Below, in pieces: positions 1 through 11,785 of a stretch of DNA of 64,000 nucleotides. The notes below the pieces were generated by a model. The model saw nothing but the letters and a program-made list of their open reading frames with translations. It was not told where the DNA came from and searched no databases. Both the position numbers and the translations under genes were made by a program. Source of the stretch: Marasmius tenuissimus (Eukaryota > Basidiomycota > Agaricomycetes > Agaricales > Marasmiaceae); contig JAQOTA010000027.1 in NCBI GenBank assembly GCA_029532415.1, forward strand, positions 434,001 to 498,000, written 5' to 3'. Each line of letters starts with the position of its first letter. Within the stretch, counting starts at the first letter, position 1.

Positions 1-3000
1 TTTGCTTATATTATATAACTCCCATGCTGATATCATGGATATTTCGTCTATGAACAAGTAGTCTACATTTTTTAGCCGTTCTCTAATGGTAGGGAGTGAT
101 CGATTGGACGTATTTTCATTTATACCGAGAAGTGAGTGATAAGTTACACCGTTGAGGAGGGAGGCAGCAGCACCGGTCGGTGCAGCTATAACAAACCGGT
201 CGGGCTCTCCCCTACTAGCAAAAAAGTAAGACAGTGCTTTCAAAACTTGGGACTTTCCAGTGCCACCTACTCCTGCGACGTACATTTTTAATTGGGAAGA
301 AGGATAGGGATCAACCGCGTGGTTTGCAACAATGCGGAATGCCCGCTCCTGATCATTGTTCAGAGTAAAACGGATGCAGCATTCATCCATTAACAATCGG
401 TCTGAACCATCCACTTCAAACTTCCTGGACAGGTAAGCTTTGTCTACAACGCGAGCATCTCCAGTAGAGTTGAATTTCTTCCTGGTAGAAGAGCAATCGA
501 GACCTGATGGCGGATCTTCACCGACTTTGGGGGACAATTTCAGGTTTGCTATCTCTTTCTTCCATTCAGCACCTGTTAGAGGACTTGCAGGCTTCCGCTC
601 TTGCGCAATTTGTTGATATTTCTCGGGACTTGTTTGTTGCACAGGCTCTGTCCATCCTGATTCCACAAGTAATCTTCGGATGTCAGCAGCTTGGTTTATT
701 TTAGTCTTCCAAGACCGGCAAAAAGTGGAAACATTGACTTTGGGATCATCCCTCATTTGACCGTTTTGATCAGAAGCCGAGAAGAGGGAATTGAAGGTAT
801 CGGCAGCCTCCATAAGATCTGTTTCATCCTCTTCCCTGTCCTCCCAATCGGCATCCACTTGCCAGCTACCAGTAGATACATGGCCCGCTATCAATTGTGC
901 TCGGTAATCGTCGCGAGCGTCTAAACACTCGTACCGTACATTGAAATTCTCCATAAGTTTCACTTGACGATCTGTGAAAATATAATTTTCAAAAGCCATT
1001 GTCCAGGTGTCCCTTTCTGATTTTAAGCACTTGCCGGTCCTCCATGGTTTGAATAGCGTCAACATTGTCGAACAATAGTAGTCACGGTCACCATGGTCTT
1101 TGCGAGGAAGAGTGGAACCTAGAAAGTTGACAACCCAATCAATGTCACCCTCATGAATCTCACAAACATGGGATTCAGACAAAGGGTGATCAGAAAGGAA
1201 TGGATGAACGGTGCGTTTTGTGTTTCCCGACTTAGGTGATATGGAAGGCCTTGAATCTTCGCGCAAAGTTTCAGTTTCGGAATCATCTTGTGTCTCTTCG
1301 GAGGACTCGTCCACATTTTGGATCTTGGACTTTTTTTTCGACTGTTTTTTAGAAACCCGAGAGGAAAGCCTTACAAAGTCATACAGAGACATGTCCTCAA
1401 GAGACTCACTACGGAGGGCATAGTCATCTACCGCGGAGTAACCTACTATACCGGTATTTGGGCGTTTAAGTAGAACTACTCGCTCCGGCGAACATATCTC
1501 ATCATCAGGGGTTTCTGAATCAGGTGTTAACCAAGAACTTCGAGTCCGGGATACATAAGACTGCCAATAAAACCGCTTGAATTTATGACTGGAGTAATGG
1601 TCGGGATTACCAAGTAAGTACATTGCGACCATTGGCGCGCCAAGTTCCATTTTTGTTGTCAACATATTTACTATCTTGGTGAATTGACGTCTTGCAACAT
1701 CTACATCTTCCTGCGAACCTACAATTGTTGTGGGACTCTTAGTAAGTGTTGTGCGAATACAATCAAAGATGACATGAGTTTTCAAGGCAGATTTTGTGAT
1801 ATAATTTGACACATAGGCCACAACATGCTTGATTGCAGTACCCGACGTCATATTTGTAACATCGGTGTTGCACCGGTACAAGTAAGTCATCGCGGGCGTG
1901 AACATGTTTAGCCACGGCTCGCCTTTTTTTATATATACAGCACCCGTTGACCTGTCTATTAGAGTAGATTCATATAATTCTCTCGGGAACCAAGCCTTAC
2001 ACACACCCCACTTGTTGTCTTTACAATTCTTAGCGAGATTATTCTTTTTCTCAGTCCCGTCTGCTTTGAGACCTCGTTCGCAAGAATGTTTGTTACTTCT
2101 GTCGATCAGGTCATTAACGGTAGATATATATTGAGATTTCCACGCATCGTAGTGTTGGCACTGGTCGCATGAGGAACTGGAACACAAATCTAAAGGATGC
2201 TTACTGCATGGTTTCGGAGGTGGTACAGGTAGAGACTCCACGGGATTGAAGTACGAGGGATTCTGACTGTTTGTTTCCCGCTTTTGTGTTACCTCAGCTT
2301 GTGTGGAGTTCAGATATTCACCGCAGTGCACACTTTCCAACCATTGAACTATCTTTTCCTCCCAGTCGAATGAAGGGTCAAGGATCTTATCTCTCATCTC
2401 TTGAGGATTTACGGCACCCTTAATCCATAGGAGGAGGTGCAAGTGCAGAGTTAGTCTGCCCTGCTGTTCCACCGTACCATAGTGTGCAGCGTGATCACCG
2501 TAAAGGCCTCGATTGGAGCTCTTGTAACCAAGTATATCGGTGAGGAAGGACTCTATAATGAAGTGAAAAAATCTGGCAGCTGCAACGGGATTCTCACAAA
2601 CACGCCTGAATTTGTCGTCATCAGGAAGCTTGAGTTCGGGCTTGAAAATTTCGTCCTTACCCGCCCAGTGGATGCATATTGGATGTTTTTCATCGGCTGG
2701 GGAGATAGTAATGTACCAAGAAGGTGCGCCAAAATGTGAAATCAACGACCATATCTCATTCCGCATAAATTTTTTTGTTGTAGAACTCCCATCAACATGT
2801 CCCGCAAACTGGTCAATGTCCGTTATCAGACGATAGCATTCTTGTTCTACGGGAGTCTTGTCAGTGATATGTTCACCTTTAACAAGTCTTTGAATGAGAT
2901 TTGATAGCACCTCCTGGTCGACAGACATAAGACGTTGTGCCATTTCCGGAAAGGATTTGCGATTTGATACTAGCCAAGCAGCATCGGAAGAGTTCTTCAT

Positions 3001-5205
3001 CTGCAAATGACTGAAGGCCACGAAAGGGAAATGGTGGTCGACCTGGAATCGTTTGTCATGGTACATCAAACACGTACGAATGTAACGTTTCATTGCCTTT
3101 TTCCCATTCCCGATACCTCCGATCCCATAGGGAAATAGCCAGGGGAACATTTTTGGATAGAGACGAGGGTTGTTCCAGAGCGACTGAGGATTAGATCCAT
3201 GACCCACTGCCAGAACTTTACCGCCAGAATCCCAATGACGCAGGGCTTTGCGCTTCAACTGTGTGACAGTGAGATTTTGGAAATCTTGCCCTGTAACGCC
3301 ATGAACTGTGAATGAACAATTCCCTTCAGTGACACCGTCCTCTTCTTCCATATCGTGTACACTGGTACCCTCGGGAACCTTATTAGTCAACGAATGTTTC
3401 CATTGAACAGTACAGGGGGGTGTAGATTCGGGATAAGACTTGAGATTTTCTTCCGAAATGACAACATCGCTGTAATCTGGATGGTTTAGTATCAACCAAG
3501 CGAGAGCTTCCTTGACCTTGTTCCTCCTGACTAAAAACGGGGTTCGCTTGAAGTCATCCTCGGTGGGTTGATTCGGACCTGTAAACAAAATACTCAATAC
3601 TTCGTCCATATCTTCTCTTGGCGGAGGCAAAATAGAATATAGTTTGGGAGTTGGGGCATCGAATGCGATGATATTCGCCTTCATTTTCCTCCGACCAGTC
3701 GATATTTTCGCAAAACAACATGAATGACGCACGCGGGCTATCAAAAGTTTTTCCATATACCGAAGATTCGATAAGACAGAGGGTACTTCACCCAGCCATA
3801 GTCCCCCTGCGAGAGCTGCCTTGGGAACTCTGCCTTTCCTGACATCGCGGCGACACGAATCACATATTTTATCACAAGACCCGTCGAGAACGGGACCCGA
3901 AACATGCGTGATGGGGTCGGTGATGGAGTGTCGCTCTGCACGTGTGACGAAGTTGTTTTCCAGAACGTGGAGATATTTCTTCACCGCGGAAAGTCTGGAT
4001 AGCTGAGACAAAGGAGTCAGCTGTCCGCAGACACCACAACCACCTTCACTAAGCATTGTGGGCGTCATCCTTGCGCAAGCTGAAGAGATGATGGAATGCA
4101 CCAATGACGAATCCAGTGGATGCGGTGGAAATTGTGGAGATACTTCAGGATCGGAAGCCTTATACGATTGTGAAGGTCCAGATGTTGGATTTTTCAGTAA
4201 ACGCGCCACCTTGACGGCAAATATGGCGACATGGTCCGAACAACCGACATCAGCGCAAACGTGATCATCAAAGAAAGACTCAGACAGCTTGCGAGAAGGA
4301 CGATAAAGCTTTAAGCCATGGGATTTCGCAAGAACGCCCAACTCCGCAGCAGTGAGCTGAGGCATGAGTGCTTCGATTGGCATATTGGCATACACATGTG
4401 TTTCGGGGGCAAACTCCCCGTGTAAGTGAATATCTTCCCGAGTACGGGAGCCAGCGTAGGTAAATGAACATTCATCTTCATCAAGAAGAGATGTGGCATC
4501 ATCTGAGGTGAGATTGACATCGATATAGGGCAGAAAGACTGCTTTGTTGATGACTTTCCTGGAGTAACCACCGGCCGGGGTGGATGAAGACCACACAGGC
4601 AAACCGCCGTAGTTAGAGGAAAAGGAATGCCGGCGAGAGGATCGTTGTCTAACAGTACACAGCCTGTTTTGACGGCGACTGGTCGAAAACAATCTCGATG
4701 TAGCTGTGGTCCCCGACGCGACACGGAGTTTGATCAAGGGTGATTGGGCGCGCAAATAAAAGATATCCGAGCGGTAAAGGTTTTGAAGGTAATACCTGTA
4801 TTGCTGACGCCTCATGATATTTCGACGTAAACGAAGCCTCGTGTACAATATTGATGTGGAAACAGGAAAAGATGAGAAGAGGCCAAGTTGACAATAAAAT
4901 AAGGATATATATTCTGAAGAAAGAACATACACGAGCCTGGTGATCGATTGACCAAGGAGGTTGAACGATGGAGAGGCAATGGACAACACGAAGTTCCAGA
5001 GATCCTCGCAGTGACGAATCACGCGTGAGAGAAAACATGGCCAAGGGGGAGACACTTGTGTAAGAGGAGATTCATGATGCAATGGAGATGAGATTTCTGG
5101 TCCGGAGGACCAAGAAACTGGAGTTAGAAGATAAGCATTGTGAGTGCTCGTGCTATGGATGATAGCAGAAACTGTATGAGATGGACTCGTTGATGCAACG
5201 GCCAT
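1..5205 (-). CDS. Helitron Rep-helicase, 3' end beyond the window
   Basis: This is the transposase of a rolling-circle Helitron: a Rep nuclease nicks and rejoins DNA and a PIF1-type helicase unwinds it. The minus frame has no stop from 5,415 to base 1; the first ATG is at 5,205, giving 1,735 codons without an intron. In order: a basic N-terminal stretch; a Cys-rich segment followed by the DUF6570-like block AGGLWLGEVP (Trp about 470); the Helitron-like N domain; the Rep HxH motif LTLHLHLLLW (His 921 and 923); the paired-tyrosine motif AYVSNYITK (Tyr 1131 and 1135); then PIF1 Walker A GVGGTGKS (Lys about 1651), APTGAAA and Walker B FIDEIS (Asp-Glu 1720-1721). The remaining helicase motifs lie off the left edge. 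All visible catalytic residues are present, so it may be autonomous. The first 130 or so residues are Ser/Pro-rich and less certainly coding. The terminal TC and CTRR-hairpin ends were not located. Confidence 0.93.
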   Translation of the reverse strand, partial: MAVASTSPSHTVSAIIHSTSTHNAYLLTPVSWSSGPEISSPLHHESPLTQVSPPWPCFLSRVIRHCEDLWNFVLSIASPSFNLLGQSITRLVYVLSSEYISLFYCQLGLFSSFPVSTSILYTRLRLRRNIMRRQQYRYYLQNLYRSDIFYLRAQSPLIKLRVASGTTATSRLFSTSRRQNRLCTVRQRSSRRHSFSSNYGGLPVWSSSTPAGGYSRKVINKAVFLPYIDVNLTSDDATSLLDEDECSFTYAGSRTREDIHLHGEFAPETHVYANMPIEALMPQLTAAELGVLAKSHGLKLYRPSRKLSESFFDDHVCADVGCSDHVAIFAVKVARLLKNPTSGPSQSYKASDPEVSPQFPPHPLDSSLVHSIISSACARMTPTMLSEGGCGVCGQLTPLSQLSRLSAVKKYLHVLENNFVTRAERHSITDPITHVSGPVLDGSCDKICDSCRRDVRKGRVPKAALAGGLWLGEVPSVLSNLRYMEKLLIARVRHSCCFAKISTGRRKMKANIIAFDAPTPKLYSILPPPREDMDEVLSILFTGPNQPTEDDFKRTPFLVRRNKVKEALAWLILNHPDYSDVVISEENLKSYPESTPPCTVQWKHSLTNKVPEGTSVHDMEEEDGVTEGNCSFTVHGVTGQDFQNLTVTQLKRKALRHWDSGGKVLAVGHGSNPQSLWNNPRLYPKMFPWLFPYGIGGIGNGKKAMKRYIRTCLMYHDKRFQVDHHFPFVAFSHLQMKNSSDAAWLVSNRKSFPEMAQRLMSVDQEVLSNLIQRLVKGEHITDKTPVEQECYRLITDIDQFAGHVDGSSTTKKFMRNEIWSLISHFGAPSWYITISPADEKHPICIHWAGKDEIFKPELKLPDDDKFRRVCENPVAAARFFHFIIESFLTDILGYKSSNRGLYGDHAAHYGTVEQQGRLTLHLHLLLWIKGAVNPQEMRDKILDPSFDWEEKIVQWLESVHCGEYLNSTQAEVTQKRETNSQNPSYFNPVESLPVPPPKPCSKHPLDLCSSSSCDQCQHYDAWKSQYISTVNDLIDRSNKHSCERGLKADGTEKKNNLAKNCKDNKWGVCKAWFPRELYESTLIDRSTGAVYIKKGEPWLNMFTPAMTYLYRCNTDVTNMTSGTAIKHVVAYVSNYITKSALKTHVIFDCIRTTLTKSPTTIVGSQEDVDVARRQFTKIVNMLTTKMELGAPMVAMYLLGNPDHYSSHKFKRFYWQSYVSRTRSSWLTPDSETPDDEICSPERVVLLKRPNTGIVGYSAVDDYALRSESLEDMSLYDFVRLSSRVSKKQSKKKSKIQNVDESSEETQDDSETETLREDSRPSISPKSGNTKRTVHPFLSDHPLSESHVCEIHEGDIDWVVNFLGSTLPRKDHGDRDYYCSTMLTLFKPWRTGKCLKSERDTWTMAFENYIFTDRQVKLMENFNVRYECLDARDDYRAQLIAGHVSTGSWQVDADWEDREEDETDLMEAADTFNSLFSASDQNGQMRDDPKVNVSTFCRSWKTKINQAADIRRLLVESGWTEPVQQTSPEKYQQIAQERKPASPLTGAEWKKEIANLKLSPKVGEDPPSGLDCSSTRKKFNSTGDARVVDKAYLSRKFEVDGSDRLLMDECCIRFTLNNDQERAFRIVANHAVDPYPSSQLKMYVAGVGGTGKSQVLKALSYFFASRGEPDRFVIAAPTGAAASLLNGVTYHSLLGINENTSNRSLPTIRERLKNVDYLFIDEISMISAWELYNISK

Positions 5206-5860
5206 GATCTTTGGAGAATTAGTCCAAGTTGGACCACAAGCAACAGAAGTACAGGGAAGAGATGCTTGATCCTGAATAGTGGCTGATAGCAGTAATGGGT
5301 GGTTGGGCAAAAACCATACACCTGACCATGACGGAGAGATAGTGATAGGTCTCGCGTGAGAAGTGGTAGGTAAAGGAGCTGAAGACAGGGATGCCAATAG
5401 GACGAGAAAACCTGTTTACAAGTGGTTCAATCACTATACGGACTTGTCGAGCATGTACGAACGCACCTGTGATCACGAAACTACCTACACATGAGGATAG
5501 AACATCCCCTTTTTTGGTTCTCATTGATATGGAGGTCTATTGTGAGTTTAGTGACTTAGAATATACGTGCTTACATGGACCAGCTCACCAGTGAGTGTAA
5601 TAAGCGACGATTTTTTCGGAATTATACAGCCAATTTGCGGTACGCAGTACTGGAGAGGTGTCAGAATCAGTGCGTCAATGAAGAGAGCATCAATGAAGAG
5701 TGTGAGCTCTTACGGGCATAAAGTCACAGGCTGCTGTATAAAAGTAAAAGGAAAGCCAGAGACTGCGGTACAAATGCTTAACGAATATCAACTTAGTCAC
5801 GTGAGCAAAGTATGAACCATCGGAGAAATAATGGCGTGTTGTATTGGTCTAATACTTGTA
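5206..5860. other. Intergenic, between the Helitron frame and the Ulp1-JmjC gene
   Basis: No convincing gene. The Helitron frame stays open to 5,415 but without a further ATG. A 13-base near-repeat (tcaatgaagag core) occurs twice near 5,677-5,700. This stretch should hold the 5' end of the Helitron and the 3' end of the neighbouring gene, but neither a Helitron terminus nor a poly(A) signal could be fixed. Confidence 0.4.
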
Positions 5861-8800
5861 TTACTCGGGAACTACATGTAGGGTGTATGGATTGTCGGCA
5901 GCGTCCGTAATGTAAAACCACTCATAGGAAGACCAGTGATTCTTAACTGAAGGGAACAACGTTCCCGAGACATCGAGATCTATAGATTTCTTAAACCGTT
6001 GCCATAATGTTTTGCCCAATTCACCTTGCAAAGAGAGATGATCCTCCATGACCTGCGAAATGTCCAGATCGGAATCAGCACGGCCGGCGTGCTCAACGAG
6101 GCAGCACATGATTTGGACGAAATACGAATAGCGCAGGTCGGACCACATCGACATCGGACCACAATCGCGTGAGTGCATGACAAGACCCTGAGATTTGTCC
6201 TTCAGGCGGAAAGAATGGACACTGGTGTAAGATTCGAAAATTTCTCGGGACCAATCTCGAGCTATGGTCAACTCATGCATCTCTTTCTCCAGTAGATCGT
6301 CCCCATGATAAGACTCTGGCCACAAAGCGGGACCAAGCTCTACCACGCATGCAACGGCCAAAAAATCAGCGACACCTGCCATATTCGACCAATCGGGTGT
6401 GTGACCAAAATCTTCGCTCACGGAAGACCAATTCTCCCCCACAAATAGCTGGTGCCAAAATCCCAGCAAACGAACCAGCACCCCCCGACTGATTGTGTGA
6501 TCTTCGTTCGTGATAGCGTGACCCAGGATGAGGGTATGGAACAACGCCCAGCAAGTCTGGCGGATAGTGGAGGCAGAATAGAAGTGTCTTCCATTACAGA
6601 TAGAGGGTTCCAGTGTGAACACAACATGGTACGTCGCGGGGGGCATGAGACTGAGAATGTAGTCAGATAAACGGAAAGAATATAGAAAAGATAGTCTCCG
6701 TACAGTACATCACCTGGCATCAAGAGGACACCTTGAACCTCACAGTTCAATCGTTGAGCCAATGTTCTGACCGAGACCTTCTCCGAGGCCATGGCGACGT
6801 TGAGCGAGTACGCGAGATCCGAAAGAGTTGACTGGTCGCCTGATCGGGGCACGAACATGAACACTAACTTGGCGCCAACTTCAACCATGAGCATCGTCGC
6901 GGCACCCTGGGCGTCCATGTGGATCGGGGAAAAGGCATCTTTTGTGCTGACGATATGCCAAGAAGTGCTTGCAGAGGATGAATTGTATAACGATAGGTCA
7001 AACAACGTGTGTTTGGCAGCCAACACATCCGTAGCCATGTCTCCCGGGAAGAGAAATTCGCCATTGCCCGGAACATCTACGAAGTTGAGGGGTTTTCCAC
7101 TATTGACATTGACCGCCTCTGTCAACGCGACAGACAAGGAAGCCTTTATGATCGCTTCATGGGGATCCTTCTTTGGAGTTATGGAAGCATCTATAAATGG
7201 GGGGACGGTTAGCATATGGCACAAGTATAAAGATGGAAATGTTACCATGAGCTTGTCTCATTGTTTTCAAACACCCAAGCTGAGCCATCGACGGTTCATC
7301 CCATTTGGAGTTTCTTCTGATCTTGGGCACGCCACTGATGACGATAGGGTGGGTACGGAAGATTCGCTGAAGTTCCACGACTGATTTCTCTTGATATTCG
7401 CTGAATGTAAAAGTGGCTATACACCGTTTTATGAACGGATTGGGAGGTCCAGCTTCAGTAGGGTCGTGTGTCAAAGGTTTCGAGAGTACGGAGTCGTTGG
7501 CGGGGTATTTTGCGAATCTGTCAGGGACTGAGCGTAAAGAACCGCTAACCTCGAACAAAGCGTCTAATAGATCTTGATCCTTGGTCCGCTTTTCATGAGA
7601 AATAATGAGCATATTGTAAACAGTTGGATTGAAGTACTTGGACTCACAAGCATGAATGCTTTATAGAAGTATGACTGATTTCCGTACGACGTAATGTAAT
7701 AAACTTTGCCACCCATTCGCTGGAGACAAGGTATTAGTTTGTAGCAAGTTCATTGAAAGTCAGCACGTACTGGATGCTCAAGAGCCGGTTTGAACTCAGC
7801 ACGCTTCAAAGTAGCCAGATAGTTGACATGGTACTTGGACACCTTACGTTCAGGTGAAACTGAACGAGATATGTGCGTTCTGGAGGTAGAATTGGTTGCG
7901 GAGATTTTGGCTTTGGTCTTTGGCTTTGAGAAAGTTGGAACAGTAGTCGATTCACCGGCATAATAATCAACAGGTTTTCTTTCACGAGTTGATCGTCGAA
8001 GTATTGGTTCACCTGTAAAAGGTTTCAGAGACCGAATAGGAATCAAAGACGATCTGAAAACTTACCGGGATCGGGAGAAACAACAACTACGTCTTCTATG
8101 GGAACACTAGAAAGGTACTCGTTGCCCTGACCAATGTCCTTCTCCCCCTCAGTAGCTGTCAAAGAACCATCGTTATCAGGGAGCTCGTAGTCAGAACCAG
8201 TAGTGGCCTGAGTAACGGAAGGAGGTGGAATGTCCACGTCCATATCATGACACGGAAGTCCTTTGACAGTCGGAAGGGTGCAGTCAGCGACGGGTTCGGT
8301 AAGGTTGGCAGGACTGGTGATAGGCATATCCGTTCCATGGAGGAAGTCGGCGGGGTTTAGTGACTGATCTTGTATATCCCCTATATAGAGAGATATTAAC
8401 GGGCCCTCGTCCTGACCACCCACATCTGTTGCATGATTGAGATCAACAGTGGGGGCACTCGGGGACCAATTCGCTGCTTGACCCGTACACACACCTGGCT
8501 CTGAGTCAAAGCCTACGTCTGCATCGTAAGGCGTAGACGGGATGGAGGGGACAGGGTGGCAAAAAGAAGAGTCGGGCGGCTCCATTTCGACATCAACCGG
8601 AGTGTCCGTATTGAGAATTTGTTCTATAGAGACAGCGGCGGTTTTGTCGAGGTCACATTCGATAAGAATCGAGGGAGGATCGATCGACGGCGAGGGGGTG
8701 TTCAACGATGGACTGTTCTCCTCAAGAACAATCGACGAGTGTGACGGATCCGGGACACTTGACGCAGGAGGGTGTTCCTGTCCAAAGGAACTATTCTCAG

Positions 8801-11785
8801 CTCGGCTGGATGTAGCGTCACTGTTCTCATCCTCATCAAGGATTTTGAAGAGCACTGCTGCTCGGACGAGGGGAATGCGATCCTGGGTGAGAAGGTGGTT
8901 TGACGTTCCTCCGGACACAGCGTGCAGAACGAGATTTCCAATGACGAATGGGCCGCAATCATCTGAATTGGTTTGGAGAGTTTGAGACTGTGATTATATC
9001 AGTAGGTGTGCACCAAGCAGGAAACTAACTCACACAGGTATTGATAACAGTACACCAAGTCACAGTGTGTTTGTCCGAGATTTCGTACATGGCATCCAGC
9101 CACCTTCTGACCGTCTATGTTCAAGGATTAGCGCATGCCCAACGAGAGATGGGAAAACTCAAGTATCGTACTTGCAAAAGTCCTTCACATTTCTGTCTTG
9201 ATCGCCATAAACTGTCATATAGTGTAATGGTACGCGAAGAACGATCTACGGCGACCGCGTTCCAATGTCTTCGCTTAGCATCGTTCACCGGGATCAAAAT
9301 GACATTCGCGGATAGGAAACGCTTCTAATACCAGAACCGAAAGTCAAATAATCGGGGAGCATGCAAGACCAACGGATATACCTTGAAGGATCGAAACAAC
9401 TTGGGAAGAGGTTGACCTCTTATGCGCGAACCGAGTCTACCAACAAACATGACCCAGGTGAGACTATCCATTGCCCAGCAGTCAGATCTGAACGGGAACG
9501 TCGAGAGAAATGCATTGATAATGCTGTCATTAAACCAACGACCGATTGCCGTACGGACTAAATCATTTTTGGCTACATCGAACCGGTTTACTCGTACCGA
9601 AACCGGCAGTGTTTGCAACTGAAACACACGTTAAAACTTCGATCTGGAAAGAAAACGATGAACGTTGCTCACGCATGCCTGAAGAGCAGACACCGCGGTA
9701 TCTACAGAGCGGGTAAACCCTATCAATTGAGCAAAGCGCTCCGTGTCGTCTTGATCGTCGTCTTGGAAAGGCTCGATGGAGGCCGGATGGACAGTTTGCT
9801 CATCAACCTCGTTCGATGACACCAAAAGTTTAGAAGTAGATGGTGCGACGGAAGTCACATTGATATCCGAGGCGCGATTCTCCTGGGAGAAATTGTCTGG
9901 TTGAGAGAGAACGTGGCTGAACGAGATAAATAAGCAAAGATCAAGGGATAGGACGGGGATACGCACTTTTCTTCGTTCAAACCCCTGGCCACAGTCGTGT
10001 TCATATGGGCCAAGGCTACATCGGGGGGGACAGGGAATGGGAGTTGAATTTGTTTCACCAAACAACCCGCAACGTCGGAGACACTTGAAAGTGGAGGCAA
10101 TACTGGATCGATTTTAAAAGCAGATTCGGAAGATGACTCCCCGAGAAGCAACCGGGGCAGGAGATGTGATTGAACAATTTGATTATCATCTGGAGGAGGA
10201 ATAATGATTGGGGGTACGGTCATAGTGGATGCGTGGGGTCTCTCCAAGAAGAACGACGGTGACAAGTAATCGGCTGTTGGAACAGACATGGGGATTGTGA
10301 CGTTTGCTGAGGCCGATTCGGTAGGGTAGCTTCGTATCAACGGCCACATGGGGGCATCCTCCGCATAAAACGATTCTCCCGTCGCTGTATACAGTACTAA
10401 CAGTGAGTAATGATTGATTAGTGAATACCACGACGTACCTTGAGAAAAGAACTTCAAAGTAGCATAGTCTAAATCTTGGAGTATCGGACGGGCTTGTTCT
10501 AGTATGCTGCGCAAGGCATCGAGAGCCGAGTAGGCGACCCCGTCGATCTTTGTAAGTTCCCGCATTATGAGCAATTCCAATTCGCGGATCTTGGGAGGAC
10601 GCTGGTTACCCATATGGAACCAGAGCTGAATCGGCAGTTAGTTACAAACCATGACATGATGGGATAACAAACGGTAAAACCTACCTGCAACAATAGAGAG
10701 GATTGAGCTTTGGTCGAGCAAAGCTTGAGGTTGGGTGAGAGGAGGGAAACTGGTGAAATGGCTAAAGCGGTTTGAAGAGGGGTTCGTAGATATGGCATAG
10801 TGAAAAGATTGTCTTCAAGCAGAATATGAGGATCCTGTAAACCGCTGCATTGAAAGTCAACAACGGCGACGTGAAAAACGTCAATAAAATGACATACTCT
10901 CGAACCATTTGCTTGAACAACGATGTTGATTTGGGAAAGTCAGCATGGCCCTGAAGAAAGCGCAATCAATACTAACAACTCGACGGTGAATTTGATGAGC
11001 ATTACCATCAACAGCCAGTGGATGTTCAATGCGCAGGTCTCGAGGTTGAGTGCTATGGTGTCAACTTTAACTTTTGAGTCCCTAGACCTGATATTGCGCA
11101 AATGATGAAAACACTTGGTCATCATGGGGACACTCTGGCCGTTTGGATTGATTGGTTGAGTGGTGGAAGAGCTGGTGGACCGGAGATCATGAACGCTGAG
11201 TGCCGCCGCCGCTTCTTCAAAGAGACTCGGCCAATCCTCAAGAACCTTGTACTGTGGCTTGAAAGTTGTCATTGGCATAGTTAGACGAGGTGAGCCTGAT
11301 GAAAAAAATTACCAGGGTCAAAGCTGGTTTGCCCAGTACGCGTGTGCGATGTACAATATTGGGAGGTGACGACGGAAGGGGAACGCGAGAGAATAAAGGT
11401 GCAGCATCCAAGAAAAGCAAGGAGAAGGCTACCCTTGCAATGGCAGCACGTCCGTTACCCGACATGTCCACGAGGGCTTTCATGAAGTCGATAGTGTCAT
11501 GATTTTCGGGGGGATGCTCGGAAAGATATCCGTTGAAGTTTGACAGTATTGAGCGGGCCGTAACCTGTGAAAAATGAACGGTGATTGCCAAAAATCCTAG
11601 ACTTTACTGACTTGCAACTCTGAGTCAAGAAATCTACTGCGGTATGAATCCCCAGACTTGCGAAACAAACCGGTCTTCCACGGAAAGTTGTCTACATTCT
11701 TGATGGACCGCGCTGGCTCGTACGTAAAATTGAGACAGGGCGGAGGTTGAGCTTGTTGACGGGGTAATGAGAGGACGCCTTCCAT
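5861..11785 (-). CDS. Large protein with Ulp1/C48 SUMO-protease domain and JmjC-like domain (17 exons)
   Basis: Seventeen exons with GT-AG introns of 47-86 bp join in phase to 1,688 residues: 11,785-11,612; 11,564-11,313; 11,257-11,006; 10,950-10,898; 10,844-10,685; 10,625-10,439; 10,384-9,967; 9,916-9,673; 9,618-9,382; 9,324-9,172; 9,114-9,034; 8,987-8,066; 8,012-7,771; 7,719-7,648; 7,588-7,246; 7,190-6,704; 6,650-5,861. Residues 1-580 match nothing I recognise. Residues 581-790 form an Ulp1-type cysteine protease: RWFNDSIINAFL (Trp about 608), catalytic His 679 in RRHWNAVAVD, Asp 696 in LYDSL, oxyanion Gln 742 and Cys 748 in DDCGPFV. An acidic Ser/Pro linker follows, with a basic STRERKPVDYY motif near 1052. 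Residues 1150-1688 hold a JmjC-like cupin: HMD (His 1354, Asp 1356) and MPPATYH (His 1434), a possible Fe(II) triad. Ulp1 enzymes remove SUMO-like modifiers; JmjC enzymes are 2-oxoglutarate oxygenases. Two separate genes (break near 7,612-7,750) remain possible but leave almost no intergenic room. Confidence 0.82.

Noticed and set aside
6791..7384. Plus-strand 197-residue frame
   Set aside because: It lies opposite exons 15-16 of the Ulp1-JmjC gene, where the JmjC HMD motif is read on the minus strand.
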